Below are positions 43,610 through 55,057 of a stretch of DNA of 64,000 nucleotides, piece after piece. Both the position numbers and the translations under genes were made by a program. The DNA lies in assembly GCF_000708205.1 (NCBI RefSeq), contig NW_014575556.1, forward strand, positions 492,267 to 556,266, read 5' to 3'. The stretch's first letter is position 1. Each line of letters starts with the position of its first letter. This stretch comes from Mixia osmundae IAM 14324. Lineage: Eukaryota; Basidiomycota; Mixiomycetes; Mixiales; Mixiaceae. The notes beneath the pieces were generated by a model. That model ran no database searches. It was given only the letters and a program-made list of their open reading frames with translations, and was not told the origin of the DNA.

Positions 43610-45290
43610 ATGGCCGCCATTGCCGATGCAACACTCAGGCAGCGTGGACCTGGCCTCAAGCCTGAAGCGCAGCTCTCACGTACTGCTTCCACCGTCTCCG
43701 TGACCTCAGACTCTGGCGCCTCGACAGGTTCGAGCGACAGCGTCGACTTTATCCCGCCCACCTTCACCATCAAGGAGCTGCTGGGCTGTATACCCAAGCA
43801 TTGTTTCGAGCGCTCAGCACTCAGATCGGGTTCCTACATCGCCGCTGATCTCGCCCTCATCGCCATGTGGGTCTTTGCCGCGTCCCACATCGACGCGCAC
43901 TTCAGCAAGCAAGGATCGGTCCTCGATGGCGTTCTTGGCCAGTTTGTCGGCTACGCGCTTTGGGCCGGCTACACGTTCGGCGCTGGTCTCAATGCTGTCG
44001 GACTATGGGTCATTGCCCACGAGTGTATGTCTGCTTGCTAGTACAAAAGCCTCTCTGACAATGACTGCAGGCGGACATCAAGCATTCTCGCCATCAAAGA
44101 CGATCAACAATGCTGTCGGATGGGTTCTCCACTCTGCTCTCCTCGTGCCTTACCACTCGTGGCGCATCAGCGTATGTCACACGTCTCTTGTCAGTCCGTA
44201 TCTGATGCTAATGCGCACGTGTCACAGCACGCAAAGCACCACGCTGCTACGGGACACATGACGCGAGACCAAGTCTTTGTGCCCAAGACACGTTCTCAGC
44301 GCAAGATTGCCCCTGCCTCAGAAGGCGAGCTCAAGGCACAGTCAGAATTCTTCGAAGGTATAGCACATGCCACGACTCAATGACCTCAACTGATTAGCTT
44401 GCAGGCAACGAGTCTGCTTTTGAGAAACTAGATGACTTGCTCGAGGATGCACCTATCTGGACACTTCTCAACCTGATCGTTCAGCAACTCTTCGGCTGGC
44501 CTGCTTATCTCATCGTCAATGCTTCCGGCCAGAAGCTCGGCAGATGGACCAATCGTGCGTCTCTGCTGCGCTCGTCAGGGGCTGTATTGAGAGATCTGCA
44601 GACTTTGACCCCAACTCGCCCATCTTCACTGCTCGCCACACCAAGCAGATCATCGCGTCTGACATCGGTATCGGTCTCACCGTGGCTGCGCTGACTACGT
44701 GGGCACACTACGCCAGCTGGACTGACGTGGTGCGGTACTACCTCATCGTCAGTATTCGCTTCTTACGTTATTTCCCCGTACTGACCGAATTTGCAGCCTT
44801 ATCTGTGGGTCAACCATTGGCTTGTACTCATCACGTACTTGCAACATACCGACCCGACGCTGCCTCACTACCGCGAAGGCGCTTTCAACTTTCAGCGAGG
44901 CGCACTTTGCACGATGGATCGCAACGTCTTCGGTCTCGCTTTCCACGGTATCGCAGAGACCCACATCTGCCACCATCTCTGCTCTGCCATTCCTCACTGT
45001 ATGTCTTGGTCCTGTGCGAGCAATGTACAATCTGATCCTCTCTTGCAGACAATGCGTGGGAGGCGACAGAGGCTTTGAAGCAGAAGCTCGGCCCGTACTA
45101 CAACAAGTCTGACGAGTTCTTCCTTACATCCCTCTGGAATTCATACAGTCAGTGCCGCTTCGTCGAGGACGAAGGCGACATTGTATTCTATAAGAACAAA
45201 AATGGCAAGTCGATTCGCAAGGTCGCTCGTAGCGATTCGAGCGATAGCGGCACCGACTTGGCCGAGCCCGCTCAAGACGATATCATCTGA
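43610..45290 (+). CDS. Delta-12 (oleate) fatty acid desaturase
   Basis: This ER enzyme makes linoleate from oleate. Seven exons (introns 44025-44070, 44172-44227, 44358-44404, 44555-44601, 44748-44796 and 44999-45048) give 461 aa. The three histidine boxes are complete: HECGHQAF, HAKHH (in [19 protein letters not shown]) and HICHHL (in [17 protein letters not shown]). The order, [19 protein letters not shown] and [13 protein letters not shown] are those of FAD2-type enzymes. The N-terminus has a Ser/Thr-rich cytosolic segment. A delta-12 rather than delta-15 specificity is inferred from overall resemblance. Confidence 0.95.
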
Positions 45291-45467
45291 GCGCTCATAG
45301 ACGCCTCGTGGGATCGTGGTAGATGGACGACCATTGCATGCGCATAGAGCAGCGCTATATCCAATGCATGTGTTGGCATGACAATCAGGCGCGCATCACT
45401 TCTCTTCACAAAGCGTTTTCAGCTGCGAGACTTCTACGCATGCAAGTGCATTAGTTTGTGCAGGTAC

Positions 45468-48419
45468 CTAGATAGATGGATGGCCGGAGACTCGCGTGCC
45501 GACGTTGAGACGGTGGACCCGATTCTTGAGATGCACTTCGAAGTTGGCGAGCGATTCTCCTGGCCCTGGCACGTAGAGCTGTGCATGATACACCAGTGTC
45601 AGCGCATACCTACGAAAGAGCAAGGTTGTCGCTGACCTTGCCGGGACAGTCGAGACACTTGAGACGCCATTCTCGAGGTGCAAGCGGATCGGGAGGCTTC
45701 GGCCTCGGTATGATGTCGAACCGATCGTCCGGTTTTGCAGCCCGCAATTCTGCAGCTGCAGCGAGCATCCATACCGGGGGAGCGTCTTCGGTGATGAGCG
45801 ATGGCATGGGCTTCTCTATCTGCGCTGGCTTGATATGTAGCGCAGTCTTGGGACTCGCTGATCTTGATGAGCCAACAGACGACGAACTGGGCGCATACGG
45901 CTGCAGATGAGGTGAGTGATCGGGCTTGTGGCTGGCAGCCTGCTTGCTCTGAGCCTTCTTCGCACCTTCCTCGTCGGTATCGAGAACAGAGCTTCCACGC
46001 GAAGAGCTCGCTGTCGATGCTGGCACGGAAGGCATCCCATTGACAGCGCGGGAGCTCGCTGTCGGCGTGATTTCTGGCTCTTCGACAGGCAAAGGCGTCA
46101 GCGGCTCGCTCACTTCTCGCTTGGGCTCGCGCTTGGGTACGATCGTAGGCGGCGCCGCGTTGCGAGCAGGCGGCTTCTCTTGCTGATACGGCATTGGCGT
46201 GGGTAAAGTCGGCACCGCTGTTTTGGCTTGCTTGGCTCTGAGTCTGTCCAATTCCGGCTTGGACAGCAAGCTCAGGTGGTAATCAGACGAGGTACTGTAG
46301 TCTGTCTCGCGATGTCGCCTGAAGCGGTTGTAGTGCTTGCCGCATGCGCCACAGAGCGATATCTGACCATCTGGACCTTTGCGTCGCCCCAGAGCAGCAC
46401 CATCGGGGGCACCACAGTTGCCACAGTGCCACACACCATCGATGATGTGAGGATGTAGGTTGCTTGTCAGAGTGGGCGCCTTGACTTTCTTCTTCGCTGC
46501 AATTGCGCCCAGCTCCGTCTGACGTGATGGACGAGGCGAAGCGCCATTGGACATATTCGGCGGGGGTGACAGTGTATCTCGCAAGGCTTCCGAGTCTCTG
46601 GCGCCACGCTTCCGTCTGCGTAACTTCGAAGGACGCAGATCGTCCAGATCCGGATAAGCGTCACTGATGATCGATGCCTCGCGCGTGGGGTCGATGCCAG
46701 CTCGCCGCGCACGCCGCGTCGCTCTTGCACTGATCTCGCCATTATTGGCTACAGGCGGCCGAGCGATTGCAGACGCATGATAGACGTAGGTTTCGAGTTC
46801 GGCATCGTAGTCTGACCTGGCCATCGTCGCGCCTGGCGCGGGCAAGAGCGTACGGGCTGTTTTGAGTGGATCTCGGTCTGGCAAGCTGACGACATTGCGG
46901 CGACCCCGCGTTTGACGGCGATTGCGCCTGATTTCCTTCTCTCGCTCCTTTTCGTTGCGATCAAGCTCGTCGGGCAGAAGCTGGTCGAGCCTAGGAGTGA
47001 ACTCGGAAGGATCATGTCGATACGGCTCAGTGACAGGCGCAAGGAAGGCGTAACGTAGCTCGTCGTGTGTCACTTGACTACCTGGCCTATGATCGATCAG
47101 GCCGAGCGATTTGACAAAGGCGTCGATCTGCTCGCGAATGCTATGCGCTATGGCCGTCTTGTAGTCGCCAGCGAGTCCAAGATCGGCAGCATAGAGCTCT
47201 GCAAAGTCTTCCGGTACGTTTTTCGGGTCGCTGATGTCCCATTCGAACTGATCCAAAAGCTGGATACAGTCCTGTGTGATATCAAGCTTGACGAGGATGC
47301 GTAACTCTTCATCGGCACAGACCGGCACGACAATGTCCGCGAGATTTTGCGTTTCGCCAACATGTTTGCTTTGAGCTGCTTGCCACCACTTCCATTCCTC
47401 GGCGTCGAGTCCCTGATCGGCTTCGTGGTCGCCATAGACATTGCCTTCGTAGCTGACGCGCCTACTATCTTCTAGTTGCTCATTGATGGCAGAAGCGATC
47501 TGCTGAGCAAAGAGGGAAGGCGGCAACTTCATGTCCTCGCATAGCGTGTTGGCAAATAGCTCTGGTGTGATGAGCGGGTCGCGCAAATTCCACGTAAATG
47601 TGTCCCGCAGCTTGAGACCTTGCACTTCGATATCAAGCCTGATGGGGCAAAGCAGCTCGTCTTCATCGGCAATATGCCGCAACTGTGCTTTGGTGCTGTA
47701 GCATGCTATCAGCTCGATGCCACGACGAATTCCTCGGAGCATGCGCACAATTTGAATTCGCCTCTCGGTCCACGCTTGCCTGCTTGTCTTTCTCGGCGCC
47801 GATCGGCAGGCCACTTGATACGCAGCTTGCGCTCTCGACTGATCTGGGCAGGATCCCCCAGCCAGTCATCTGAGCGAGCCCATATCTCCGATATCTCAGC
47901 AAATTGACGCTTCATCGCATTCTGATCGCGCGCCAGGACATGTGTGTACTGAAGATCCCTCGCTATCCACTCTGGCAATTTGCCCTTCTGGACGTCATTG
48001 AATTGTGCTAGCTTCTCGCCTCGCTTCATGGGCGTGCGATGAGTCAAGAAGGGCGCCTCAGGCAAGCCTTGGCGGGCTGGCCTGGCAGGCGCGTCAGGAA
48101 GAGCGGATGTAGATGCGATGGGTAAGTGTTGTTGCTGTTCTTCTTGGCGTGATATCGGTGGTGGTATGGCAGCGGCAGCATATGCTCCTTGTGTTTGAGG
48201 TATCTGGACATGCAGAGCTGGCGGCGGTTGCCGCACCTGCTGAGGCGCGCCTGCAGGCGGAACGGGCGCTTGTTGTGAGTACGGGGCGGCAGGTGAGCTC
48301 GATGACGCAACAGGCACCGGACCAGCATTGTGGAGCATCTGCTGTTGCGCCATGCGCTGACGCTGATAGGCTTGCATGGCGTCAAAATTAGGCCCGCCGT
48401 CAGCTTGAGCGCGAAAGCT

Positions 48420-48451
<32 letters not shown>

Positions 48452-48770
48452 TCAGCATCATCTGCTGTTGCTGATGCTGTTGCTCGGTCGTCATGTTCTG
48501 CCTGAGCTGAGCTTGGCGTGCCATAGCGAGCAAGTGCTGAGTGTGCGCTTGCTCGGGTGACATGGCCGCAGTCGCGTCGCTCATGGCTCGTTGTTGTTGC
48601 TGCTGCTGCTGCTGCATTGCATAGTGCCTCGCTGCGTCTGTGAGACCACTCGGCTGCAGCTGCAGACTGGCAAGCGGTGGAGCTGGCAGATTGGGGTTCG
48701 AGAAATAGCGTTGAGCGAGCGCATCCGTGCCCAAGACAGGCGACGGGGCAGGCGGCCGGGCGCTCGTCAT
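45468..48770 (-). CDS. SWI/SNF or RSC core subunit Snf5/Sfh1 with GATA-type zinc finger
   Basis: Three exons (introns 47696-47748 and 45579-45636) encode 1063 aa. The N-terminal third is low complexity with several polyglutamine runs (CAG/CAA repeats). A conserved stretch RKLRIKWPADRRRERQAG precedes the SNF5 domain (about 345-550) with two imperfect repeats: PIRLDIEVQGLKLRDTFTWN with ITPELFANTLCEDMKLPP, and LVKLDITQDCIQLLDQFEWD. Around residues 763-801 lies a finger of the form Cys-x2-Cys-x20-Cys-x2-Cys (WHCGNCGAPDG ... LCGACGKHYN), a feature of fungal Snf5 proteins. The last exon carries LYVPGPGESLANFEVHLKNR, again typical of the family. It remodels nucleosomes as part of a large complex. 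Confidence 0.93.
48421..48616. repeat. CAG/CTG-type trinucleotide tracts in the SNF5 polyglutamine region
   Basis: Two GCT/GTT-rich tracts, about 48421-48485 and 48591-48616 on the plus strand, are the complement of glutamine codons in SNF5. Interruptions by CAT and GTT (Met, Gln CAA) suggest a moderately stable microsatellite rather than a recent expansion. Confidence 0.7.
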
Positions 48771-49501
48771 GCTCGCTGTGACTGCTCTACCGCACGACTG
48801 ACCAGTGCATGCTCCTCCAAAACTGTAGAAGAGACGTACATTAGCTCCATGTCAGACCGTGAGACAGGCAGAGCGAGTCGTTGCCGGGGAGTGAGGTAAA
48901 GGCAGAGAGAGGGGCGAGGAATAGCCGAATAGTGAAACATCGATAGCGTCGGGCCGCGGCGATTGTCTGGTGAAGCTGATCGCTCTTCAAAGAGTGACGA
49001 GCCAAACGTCGAGCCATCATCGGCCTCGGCTGACGTCAAGAGGGGTGTTTGGTCGGACTAGCGCGTGAAGCGAGGCCACATGACAAGCACTGCGGCTTCT
49101 CCTCCTTCTCCTTCTTCTTCCTTTCTTCTCTTCTTCGAGAAAGCAGACACGGAGTCCGGGGCAGCATCGGAACGAACGAGCACAGAGCGCTTTGTCCCGG
49201 TCGAGGATATGCGTGGCTGTCTCCGAGGCAAGTGCTTTCTCTCCTGGAGGAGAAGCAAGAGAGAGAAGGAGAAGGAAAGAAGATCGAAGAGAAGGAGAAG
49301 ATAAGAAGCACCGAGACCGACCTGAGTCACGGATCTTCCCTTTCAACAAACCGCCTCCGCCCGCTTTGGTTCTTCGCAGCTGTGCCTCGCCTCTCGACTC
49401 GACAATTCTCGGTCAAAACTCGGTTTTAATTAGGCCACACGCGCGCTGTCCGCGCCCCGGTGAATGCAAAATGGCCGATCTGATTCTCGAGCGGATGACG
49501 A
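48771..49501. promoter_or_regulatory. 730-bp divergent promoter (SNF5 / DUF2237) with CRE and mirrored Pu/Py tracts
   Basis: This is the longest gene-free stretch with clear regulatory structure. It holds a perfect CRE palindrome TGACGTCA at 49031-49038, a pyrimidine tract about 49097-49136 on the plus strand, and a purine tract about 49247-49310. The two tracts are roughly complementary to each other. Open frames through them are low complexity and unsupported. Nothing else gene-like is seen. Confidence 0.5.
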
Positions 49502-50065
49502 ATGAGCACGAGCGTCCGCCGAAGTTTGTTTGTTGCCGGGCTAGCTGTCCTCTTGGCTGCTGCGATTGCATTCTCCCGGAGAGAGATGGCGGGCAAGCAA
49601 GCTCTGAATGTATACGGACAGCAGCTAGCGAAATGCTCTGTCGATCCCAAGCTTACTACTGGATTTTACCGGCACGTCCGCCCTTATCTCTTTTCCTCGG
49701 CCCACACTGCTTACCTCTTCTCGTGATGCAACAGTGACGGCTTCTGTAACACCGGTCCGGAAGATCGAGGCAAGCATACCGTTGCTGCCATCGTCTCGGA
49801 TGAGTGGCTCCAATTCAGCAAGAAGAGAGGCAACGATCTCACTCAGGCCTTTCCTCCTATGTTCCCCGGACTCAAGGACGGCTGCCGGTGGTGTCTCTGC
49901 CAGGATCGGTTCAAGGAAGCGCTAGATGCCTTTCGCGATCAGACAGATGGATCTCTCTCCGAACGAGTCGTTCCCAAAGTCGTCCTTGCTGCCACACACA
50001 AGAAAGCGCTAGAGACGATCTCGCTGCCCGATCTGGAGATGTATGCTATCGACAAGCGTCAGTGA
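49502..50065 (+). CDS. DUF2237 family protein with N-terminal membrane/secretion signal
   Basis: DUF2237 proteins are widespread in bacteria and occur in fungi, with unknown reaction. Two exons give 166 aa. Residues 8-28 (RRSLFVAGLAVLLAAAIAFS) form a signal anchor. The domain then reads NVYGQQLAKCSVDPKLTTGF, DGFCNTGPEDRGKHTVAA, GNDLTQAFPPMFPGLKDGCR, WCLCQDRFKEA and VVLAATHKKALETISL, matching the family closely, with conserved cysteines in CNTG and WCLC. The exon junction keeps the family sequence YRDGFC only if the intron (49672-49734) uses a GC donor (GCACGT). A GT four bases later would break the frame. Confidence 0.85.
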
Positions 50066-50202
50066 CGACCCTGCATGCGCTCCTGACGCGCTCTGTTGTC
50101 GCGAATCAATAATGCACAGCGGTTTGAAGGACGTTGACGCGCCGACGGTCACTCTCGCTTCTCGCCTCAGTCGTCCGCTCACTGCGACTGTCCGTCTCGC
50201 CC

Positions 50203-51381
50203 ATGGAGGTCGTCCGATCACCGCACCAACTCGTATGCCCTTGCCTTTCAAGTGTCGTGCATACTGACGAGGCATGGCAGGGACATGTCTTGACGAGATC
50301 ACAGATCGGTGTGCTCCTCGTGGGCATGGTCGGCCTACTGCTCACCCTCGGTCTTGTCATGTCCTGCTTGCGAGCCAGAGCTGCTTCCAGACTCAAGGAC
50401 CTCGAAGCTTCGAGCGGTCATGCTCTCTCGCGCACAAAGACTTGCGGTCTAGACGGCCCTGACAGGATGACTTTCCGGCAACGACTTGGTTTCGGCAGAC
50501 CTGTACAGGCGCAGGAGACGTACCATGACGATCTCAAAGCATGGACAGAAGCGACCAAGCTACCCCGATCGCTTTCTCGTGCTACTCAGCTCCAAGCTAG
50601 CTTTGTCCAACTCGATCGACACATGCAAGAGCGAGCAAGACAGAAATCAGATGACGAATTGCTCGATATGGCGTCGGATGTCGATTCACCTCGTTTCGCT
50701 CCTGGCTTTGCACCCACACGAGCGTCTCAGGGCGAGTCAATGCTCGATCTCGGATCGCCACCTCCCTATCCCTTTCACTTTACTGCCGTCACCCGTCACG
50801 CGTCAATGCAAGATCTGTCGCAGCATCAGACAAAGTCAAGTCGAATGCACAAGAGTCGCTCGGAAGGATCACTACAGCATCCTGCTCGTCAGTCTCAATT
50901 GTTCATTACTGCTTCTGGCGGAAGAAAGTACTCGCAGTCTTCACAGCTCCATCGCGGTACTCGTACCCTGCGTCAGTCTCTGGCCGGTGAGCCTCACAGT
51001 GGCAAAAAGGTCCAATCGCAGGTCCACTACGCCGGCGGTGCACCCCTTCGACGTACACAATCTGTCACTCGTGGCTTGTCAAGTCAGTCTGATCCGTCAG
51101 AGCTTACGAACGAGCTTGCAACGTCGATCAAGGCCTCGAAGAGCATGGCAGATCTCTCGCTCGGTCACCCCCGTCCTGTCGCTTCGCATCGCCGCGTCAG
51201 TGGACATCATGTGCCCGCGGAGCCTGCGAACATCCGCAAAAGTCGTTCTTGTCAATCGCTTCGCATGCCGCCTCGTTCACAGAGTGCAGGCTCGCACGCG
51301 CGTCTGTCCGCTTCTGTCAGTCCGACCCATCTTCACTCAACTCAGGCTAGCTTTCTCACACCTACTATCGAAGAGGACTAG
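50203..51381 (+). CDS. Single-pass membrane protein with Ser-rich tail, unknown
   Basis: An uninterrupted frame from ATG 50203 encodes 392 aa. Residues 1-33 would be luminal or extracellular, then one strong transmembrane helix, IGVLLVGMVGLLLTLGLVMS, and a long cytosolic tail rich in Ser, Arg, Gln and His. The tail repeats short R/K-x-x-S motifs followed by hydrophobic residues (RHASMQDL, RSEGSL, SKSMADL, RSCQSL, RTQSV), which look like kinase or 14-3-3 sites. No catalytic domain is seen. The frame remains open about 23 codons upstream but without another ATG. It lies 137 bp after DUF2237 on the same strand. Confidence 0.6.
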   Translation: MEVVRSPHQLVCPCLSSVVHTDEAWQGHVLTRSQIGVLLVGMVGLLLTLGLVMSCLRARAASRLKDLEASSGHALSRTKTCGLDGPDRMTFRQRLGFGRPVQAQETYHDDLKAWTEATKLPRSLSRATQLQASFVQLDRHMQERARQKSDDELLDMASDVDSPRFAPGFAPTRASQGESMLDLGSPPPYPFHFTAVTRHASMQDLSQHQTKSSRMHKSRSEGSLQHPARQSQLFITASGGRKYSQSSQLHRGTRTLRQSLAGEPHSGKKVQSQVHYAGGAPLRRTQSVTRGLSSQSDPSELTNELATSIKASKSMADLSLGHPRPVASHRRVSGHHVPAEPANIRKSRSCQSLRMPPRSQSAGSHARLSASVSPTHLHSTQASFLTPTIEED

Positions 51382-51509
51382 GGCTGCAACGGGAATCTTG
51401 TCCATGTATGTCAATGAAACCAGATTAGGCTTGTCATAGTCGCATCGAGTACATATCGCTCAAAGCTAGACAACATACACGTACGGTCTAATACAGACCG
51501 GTATACAGA

Positions 51510-52010
51510 TCAAGAGATGACCTTGACACAGCTGAGTGTCTCGCAGAAGGAGCAAGAGCCCGTCGGATTCTGCCTGAAGTAGACTGTGAAATTTCTCTGA
51601 GTGCCGTCTTGATGCATAAGATAGTATCGTTTCCCGATCTGCAAGTAAGCGTGCAGCTGACACTCTATCGCTTCCTCTCCCGCTAGTATCCCTCCTTGCC
51701 CTACGGGTGCAATGGCCAGATGACCCAACTCGCATTGACCTTGACCGGTCTCTTCATCCCAAGACTCAGACAGCGCGAGCCAGCCTCGAAAAGCGCCGAG
51801 TGACAGACTGTGCGCAAGCGTCTCGCCCGGTTTGGCAAAAGTGTAAAAGTAGAGCCAGGCAGTCCATCTGGCCCAGAACTGTCTGATGACGCTCGGATCG
51901 GCTCTTGTCTGCCTGGGTAAGCCCATGACTTCGCGGATCTCGGCAGTCTGGTTCGCATCGCCTTCGTCGCTGTCCTCTGACGAGTACGATCTCCGCCTCG
52001 TGCTGACCAT
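51510..52010 (-). CDS. Hypothetical 166-aa protein
   Basis: An intronless frame starts MVSTRRRSYSSEDSDEGDAN and continues as mixed, globular-looking sequence rich in aromatic residues (FWARWTAWLYFYTFAKPGET, GAFRGWLALSESWDEETGQG, CQLHAYLQIGKRYYLMHQDG). The composition and position between convergent and divergent neighbours favour a real gene. No family is recognised, and no signal peptide or membrane helix is evident. The C-terminus has three close cysteines (CSFCETLSC). Confidence 0.6.
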   Translation of the reverse strand: MVSTRRRSYSSEDSDEGDANQTAEIREVMGLPRQTRADPSVIRQFWARWTAWLYFYTFAKPGETLAHSLSLGAFRGWLALSESWDEETGQGQCELGHLAIAPVGQGGILAGEEAIECQLHAYLQIGKRYYLMHQDGTQRNFTVYFRQNPTGSCSFCETLSCVKVIS

Positions 52011-52121
52011 ATCGCGGGGCAGGTCGAGGCGTGGGCTTGCAAGGGAAGAGCACGCTTCGAGAGCAAGTCAACGCCAGTCGCGTATCGCGTCAAGAGCGAG
52101 AGCAGGCCAGTCCAGTCCACC

Positions 52122-53632
52122 ATGCAGACACTCACCGTCTTGCCAGACTGTCAGTCTCTTCCCCTGGCCAGTATCTCTCAGCTGAGTCGTACACACAGAT
52201 CTGCGCACTGCGGCTTGGACTCGGCTCGTGCGGCTACCTCATCCGAGTACAGGCGCGCCCAGTCTGCTCTGTCCGTCGCAGAGGCCTCTTACATGGCTGC
52301 GCAGGCGGACCTGCTCTTTTCCTGCTCTACAAGACCGCAGCCGGAGATGGCATACTCGAGCTGCAAGCCATCAAGCCAGACGAGCACGAGAAACGAAGTT
52401 GGTTCGTCGGCAAAGAGACCGTTTGCTCAGGTCAGACGACGCAGACCAGTGGGTTTTGGAGCTCACGAGCATTCGGACCTGACAGATGGTCGACTGCTTC
52501 TCTTTACGCCTATCGACGCGGTTTATCTGCTCGTGCGCGTGCTCGAGGCGGCTCAATCGACCAACAAGAGCTTCTTGCCCCTTGGCGACATCTTTGGAAG
52601 TGCAGCAGATCACCTCGGCTTCACTGGCAAAGAGGCTGAAGACTTTGTACTACAATCGAGTGATATAGCTGCACTCGAGCATCTCACTTGCGTCCAGGGC
52701 GCACTCGAGAAGCTATGCGACGCACGAGGTAGCTATAAATCGTGTGGATCACTGAAAGCTCAAGACTCAGCCGGCTGCGCAGATCTCGGAGGCGAATTGA
52801 AGGCGTATCGTTTATCAGAGAGGCGCTTGTGCGATTACTTGGCCGCGCGCGTCGAGATGATTGCCAGGTCGCCAGCTTTCGCGACATGTGGCGCTCTCGT
52901 CAGCGGCCTGAGCAAGGCAGGCATTCACACGAGTGAAGACTGTCTCGGCGGCCCAACTGACATCAGCGATATTGTCAAGCAACGTATGTCCCGACCGTGT
53001 CTGCTCGCATTAGCATCAGAGCTGACGACACCCTGCGCTGGTAGAGGCCAGAGAGCAAATCGCCATTCAACTATTGAGTCAGTATCTCTCGCCTGAGCAC
53101 CAGACCCTGCTTCGTGACCGCTACAAGTGAGTCTTGTCTCTAGCGCCAATATCTCAGCGCTGATCAGAGCGACAGACACGAAGAGCTAGCTCAGCATCTC
53201 GAGCGGGATTCGATCACAGCAGAGCTCCTCACGCATATGCCAGGTCTGCGCAAACCGCTCGCGCACGAGAATTCGAATCCATCAGAGGGCTTGCCGGACG
53301 GACCCGCTTTTCACAAAACGTCTTCTGGTGCAGGCCTGGCTGCAGCGAAAAAGAAAGCCAAACCTCTGGTGTCGTCTGGTGTGGCTCGGCTCGCCAAAGT
53401 CAACACAAGTAGAGTGCACAAGCTCAGCAGTTTCTTCACGAAGAAAGGTACGCCGCCATCGGCCGGTGCGACGCCAGAGAGCGAATCGCAGAACCCGCTC
53501 GATGAAGTCAGAGATGGATCGCAAAGGAGTGCATCGCAAGACAGTGCGACGAAAGATGCACCCGGCTCATCGGCGAACGAGCCCACATCTTCCGTACCTA
53601 TGACCGCGCCTAGCGCGGGTGCAGCTGCATGA
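52122..53632 (+). CDS. Ribonuclease H2 subunit B (Rnh202-like)
   Basis: RNase H2 removes RNA:DNA hybrids and single ribonucleotides from DNA. Subunit B links it to PCNA. Six exons (introns 52150-52198, 52262-52304, 52431-52485, 52984-53044 and 53127-53175) give 417 aa and restore the family pattern: VRLPHPSTG, ALFLLYKTAAGDGILELQA, KRSWFVGKETVCSDGRLLLF, TPIDAVYLLVRVLE, KSFLPLGDIFGSAADHLGF, ALEHL, and AYRLSERRLCDYLAARVEMI. Near the C-terminus HKLSSFFTKKGTP resembles a PIP box (hydrophobic-x-x-FF). A long Ser-rich insert lies between the LCDAR and AYRLS parts. The first intron is supported by phase only. Confidence 0.88.
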
Positions 53633-53738
53633 TTGAGACCTATGCATTCAGTGTGACATATACAAGTCATGATAACCCCGGAAAGACGAAAAGACAAGCA
53701 GAGGGCAATGATATACTGGCCGATATGTTGAGTCCGCA

Positions 53739-54679
53739 TCAAGCGGGTGTATCGTTCTCGCGGTCGGATCTGTAGACGCGGAGCCTGACTTTGTCGATAC
53801 AGATCTCGAAGCCATCGCCAGTTGCGACGGAGGGTGATGCCATGGCTTCGTAGGACGGCTTGAGGTTGACCGGGTCCAGTCGTGTCCAACCATATCTGTG
53901 CTGAACCTGCGGGTGCATCGACGTCCATCAGTCAAAGTCCGCACAGATGAAAAGGACGAGCAGACTTCGGGTTTCTTGTGTGGCGCAATGACGACAAGAT
54001 AATCCGCTAGACGTGCGAGCTCCGAGCAGACCGACCAGAGCTGGCTGCTCGAGGTGATCAGGTGGAGTGCGAACGAGCAGAAGATGATGTCGAATCGTTT
54101 GTGCGAATTGGGCTGATAGAGCGATGAATTGGCATCCGATAGTGGCTCGCTCTCGAGTATGCCACTTGCGATCTCCATGAAACTGTGCTCCATACACTTC
54201 ATGCCCGTCCTGGCTTCATAGGCTTTAGTGGTGTAGGGATCCGTCGCGGCGATACTGAGTTTTGCCCGCGGATAGTGCTGGAACATGGCCACGCCGGAGC
54301 CTGAGAAACGTGTCTTCTGCCAGTCCTTGAGTGCTAGCGTGACCTCGCCTGATCCGGCTGCCAGGTCGAGTATGCTGATCGAGTGTTTGGCTTGTGATGC
54401 CACTTGAGAATAATATCTGTCCATGAAGGCGCTGATGACCTTCCTGATACCTTCAGTATGATGTGCCGTGTTCTTGTACTTGCCGCCCGACTGCCTGTAG
54501 TACTCCTCGGGCCCGATGGTCTCGTAAATCTCCCTCATACTCGCCGCCGGCTCACTCGATTCGTCCTCTTCTCTATCGACCGCAGTGGATTCACTCAGCC
54601 GAGATTCGCCAGAGATCGAGCGTGCAGATGATCCGGAAGCCTTGGGAGACCGATAGGCATAGTCTATGGTGAGCGACAT
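53739..54679 (-). CDS. Class I SAM-dependent methyltransferase
   Basis: Two exons (intron 53907-53965, phase 0) encode 293 aa. A Ser/Glu-rich N-terminus is followed by YETIGPEEYYRQSGGKYKN and the SAM-binding motif SILDLAAGSGEVTLAL. Motif II region has LSIAATDPYT and the post-motif FDIIFCSFALHLI. The second exon completes the sheet with QHRYGWTRLDPVNLK and ends EICIDKVRLRVYRSDREN, similar to many fungal small-molecule methyltransferases of unknown substrate. No membrane segment. The gene lies between RNase H2B (convergent) and the pectate lyase (divergent). Confidence 0.85.
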
Positions 54680-55057
54680 GTCGAAGGGATTGCTACGCCT
54701 GCCGGAATTACGTCGCTCTCCGTGGAGCTCGTCCCCGTCAATTTATATTTTTAGCTGTGCCTGGGCTCCGTCGCCTCTCCGCACTCTGAATCGTCCTGCG
54801 CCCGGCTCCTTGCTCTTCGTCCGCGTTCGGATCCAGCCCGCTCGACCGTGTCTATGTCTCCATTCAGCGATTGCATACCGCTTCTGCTCTCTCGTCGGAT
54901 GGTGGCTCCGCCCGAGCTGCCAAGCCTGGATCCTGGCAACGGCCCTGACGCCGAGACGAGCTGACGTTTCATCCCTACATGACCTGGCGTCCCTTGTGTT
55001 CGTCCTGTCCGCCCGCCGTTCAGCGCTTTGTCCACCGACCTATCTCATTAAACCGTC

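Noticed and set aside
49036-49330. Several short frames in the pyrimidine/purine tracts
   Set aside because: Low-complexity frames with Ser/Phe/Leu or Lys/Glu runs that follow from the base composition.
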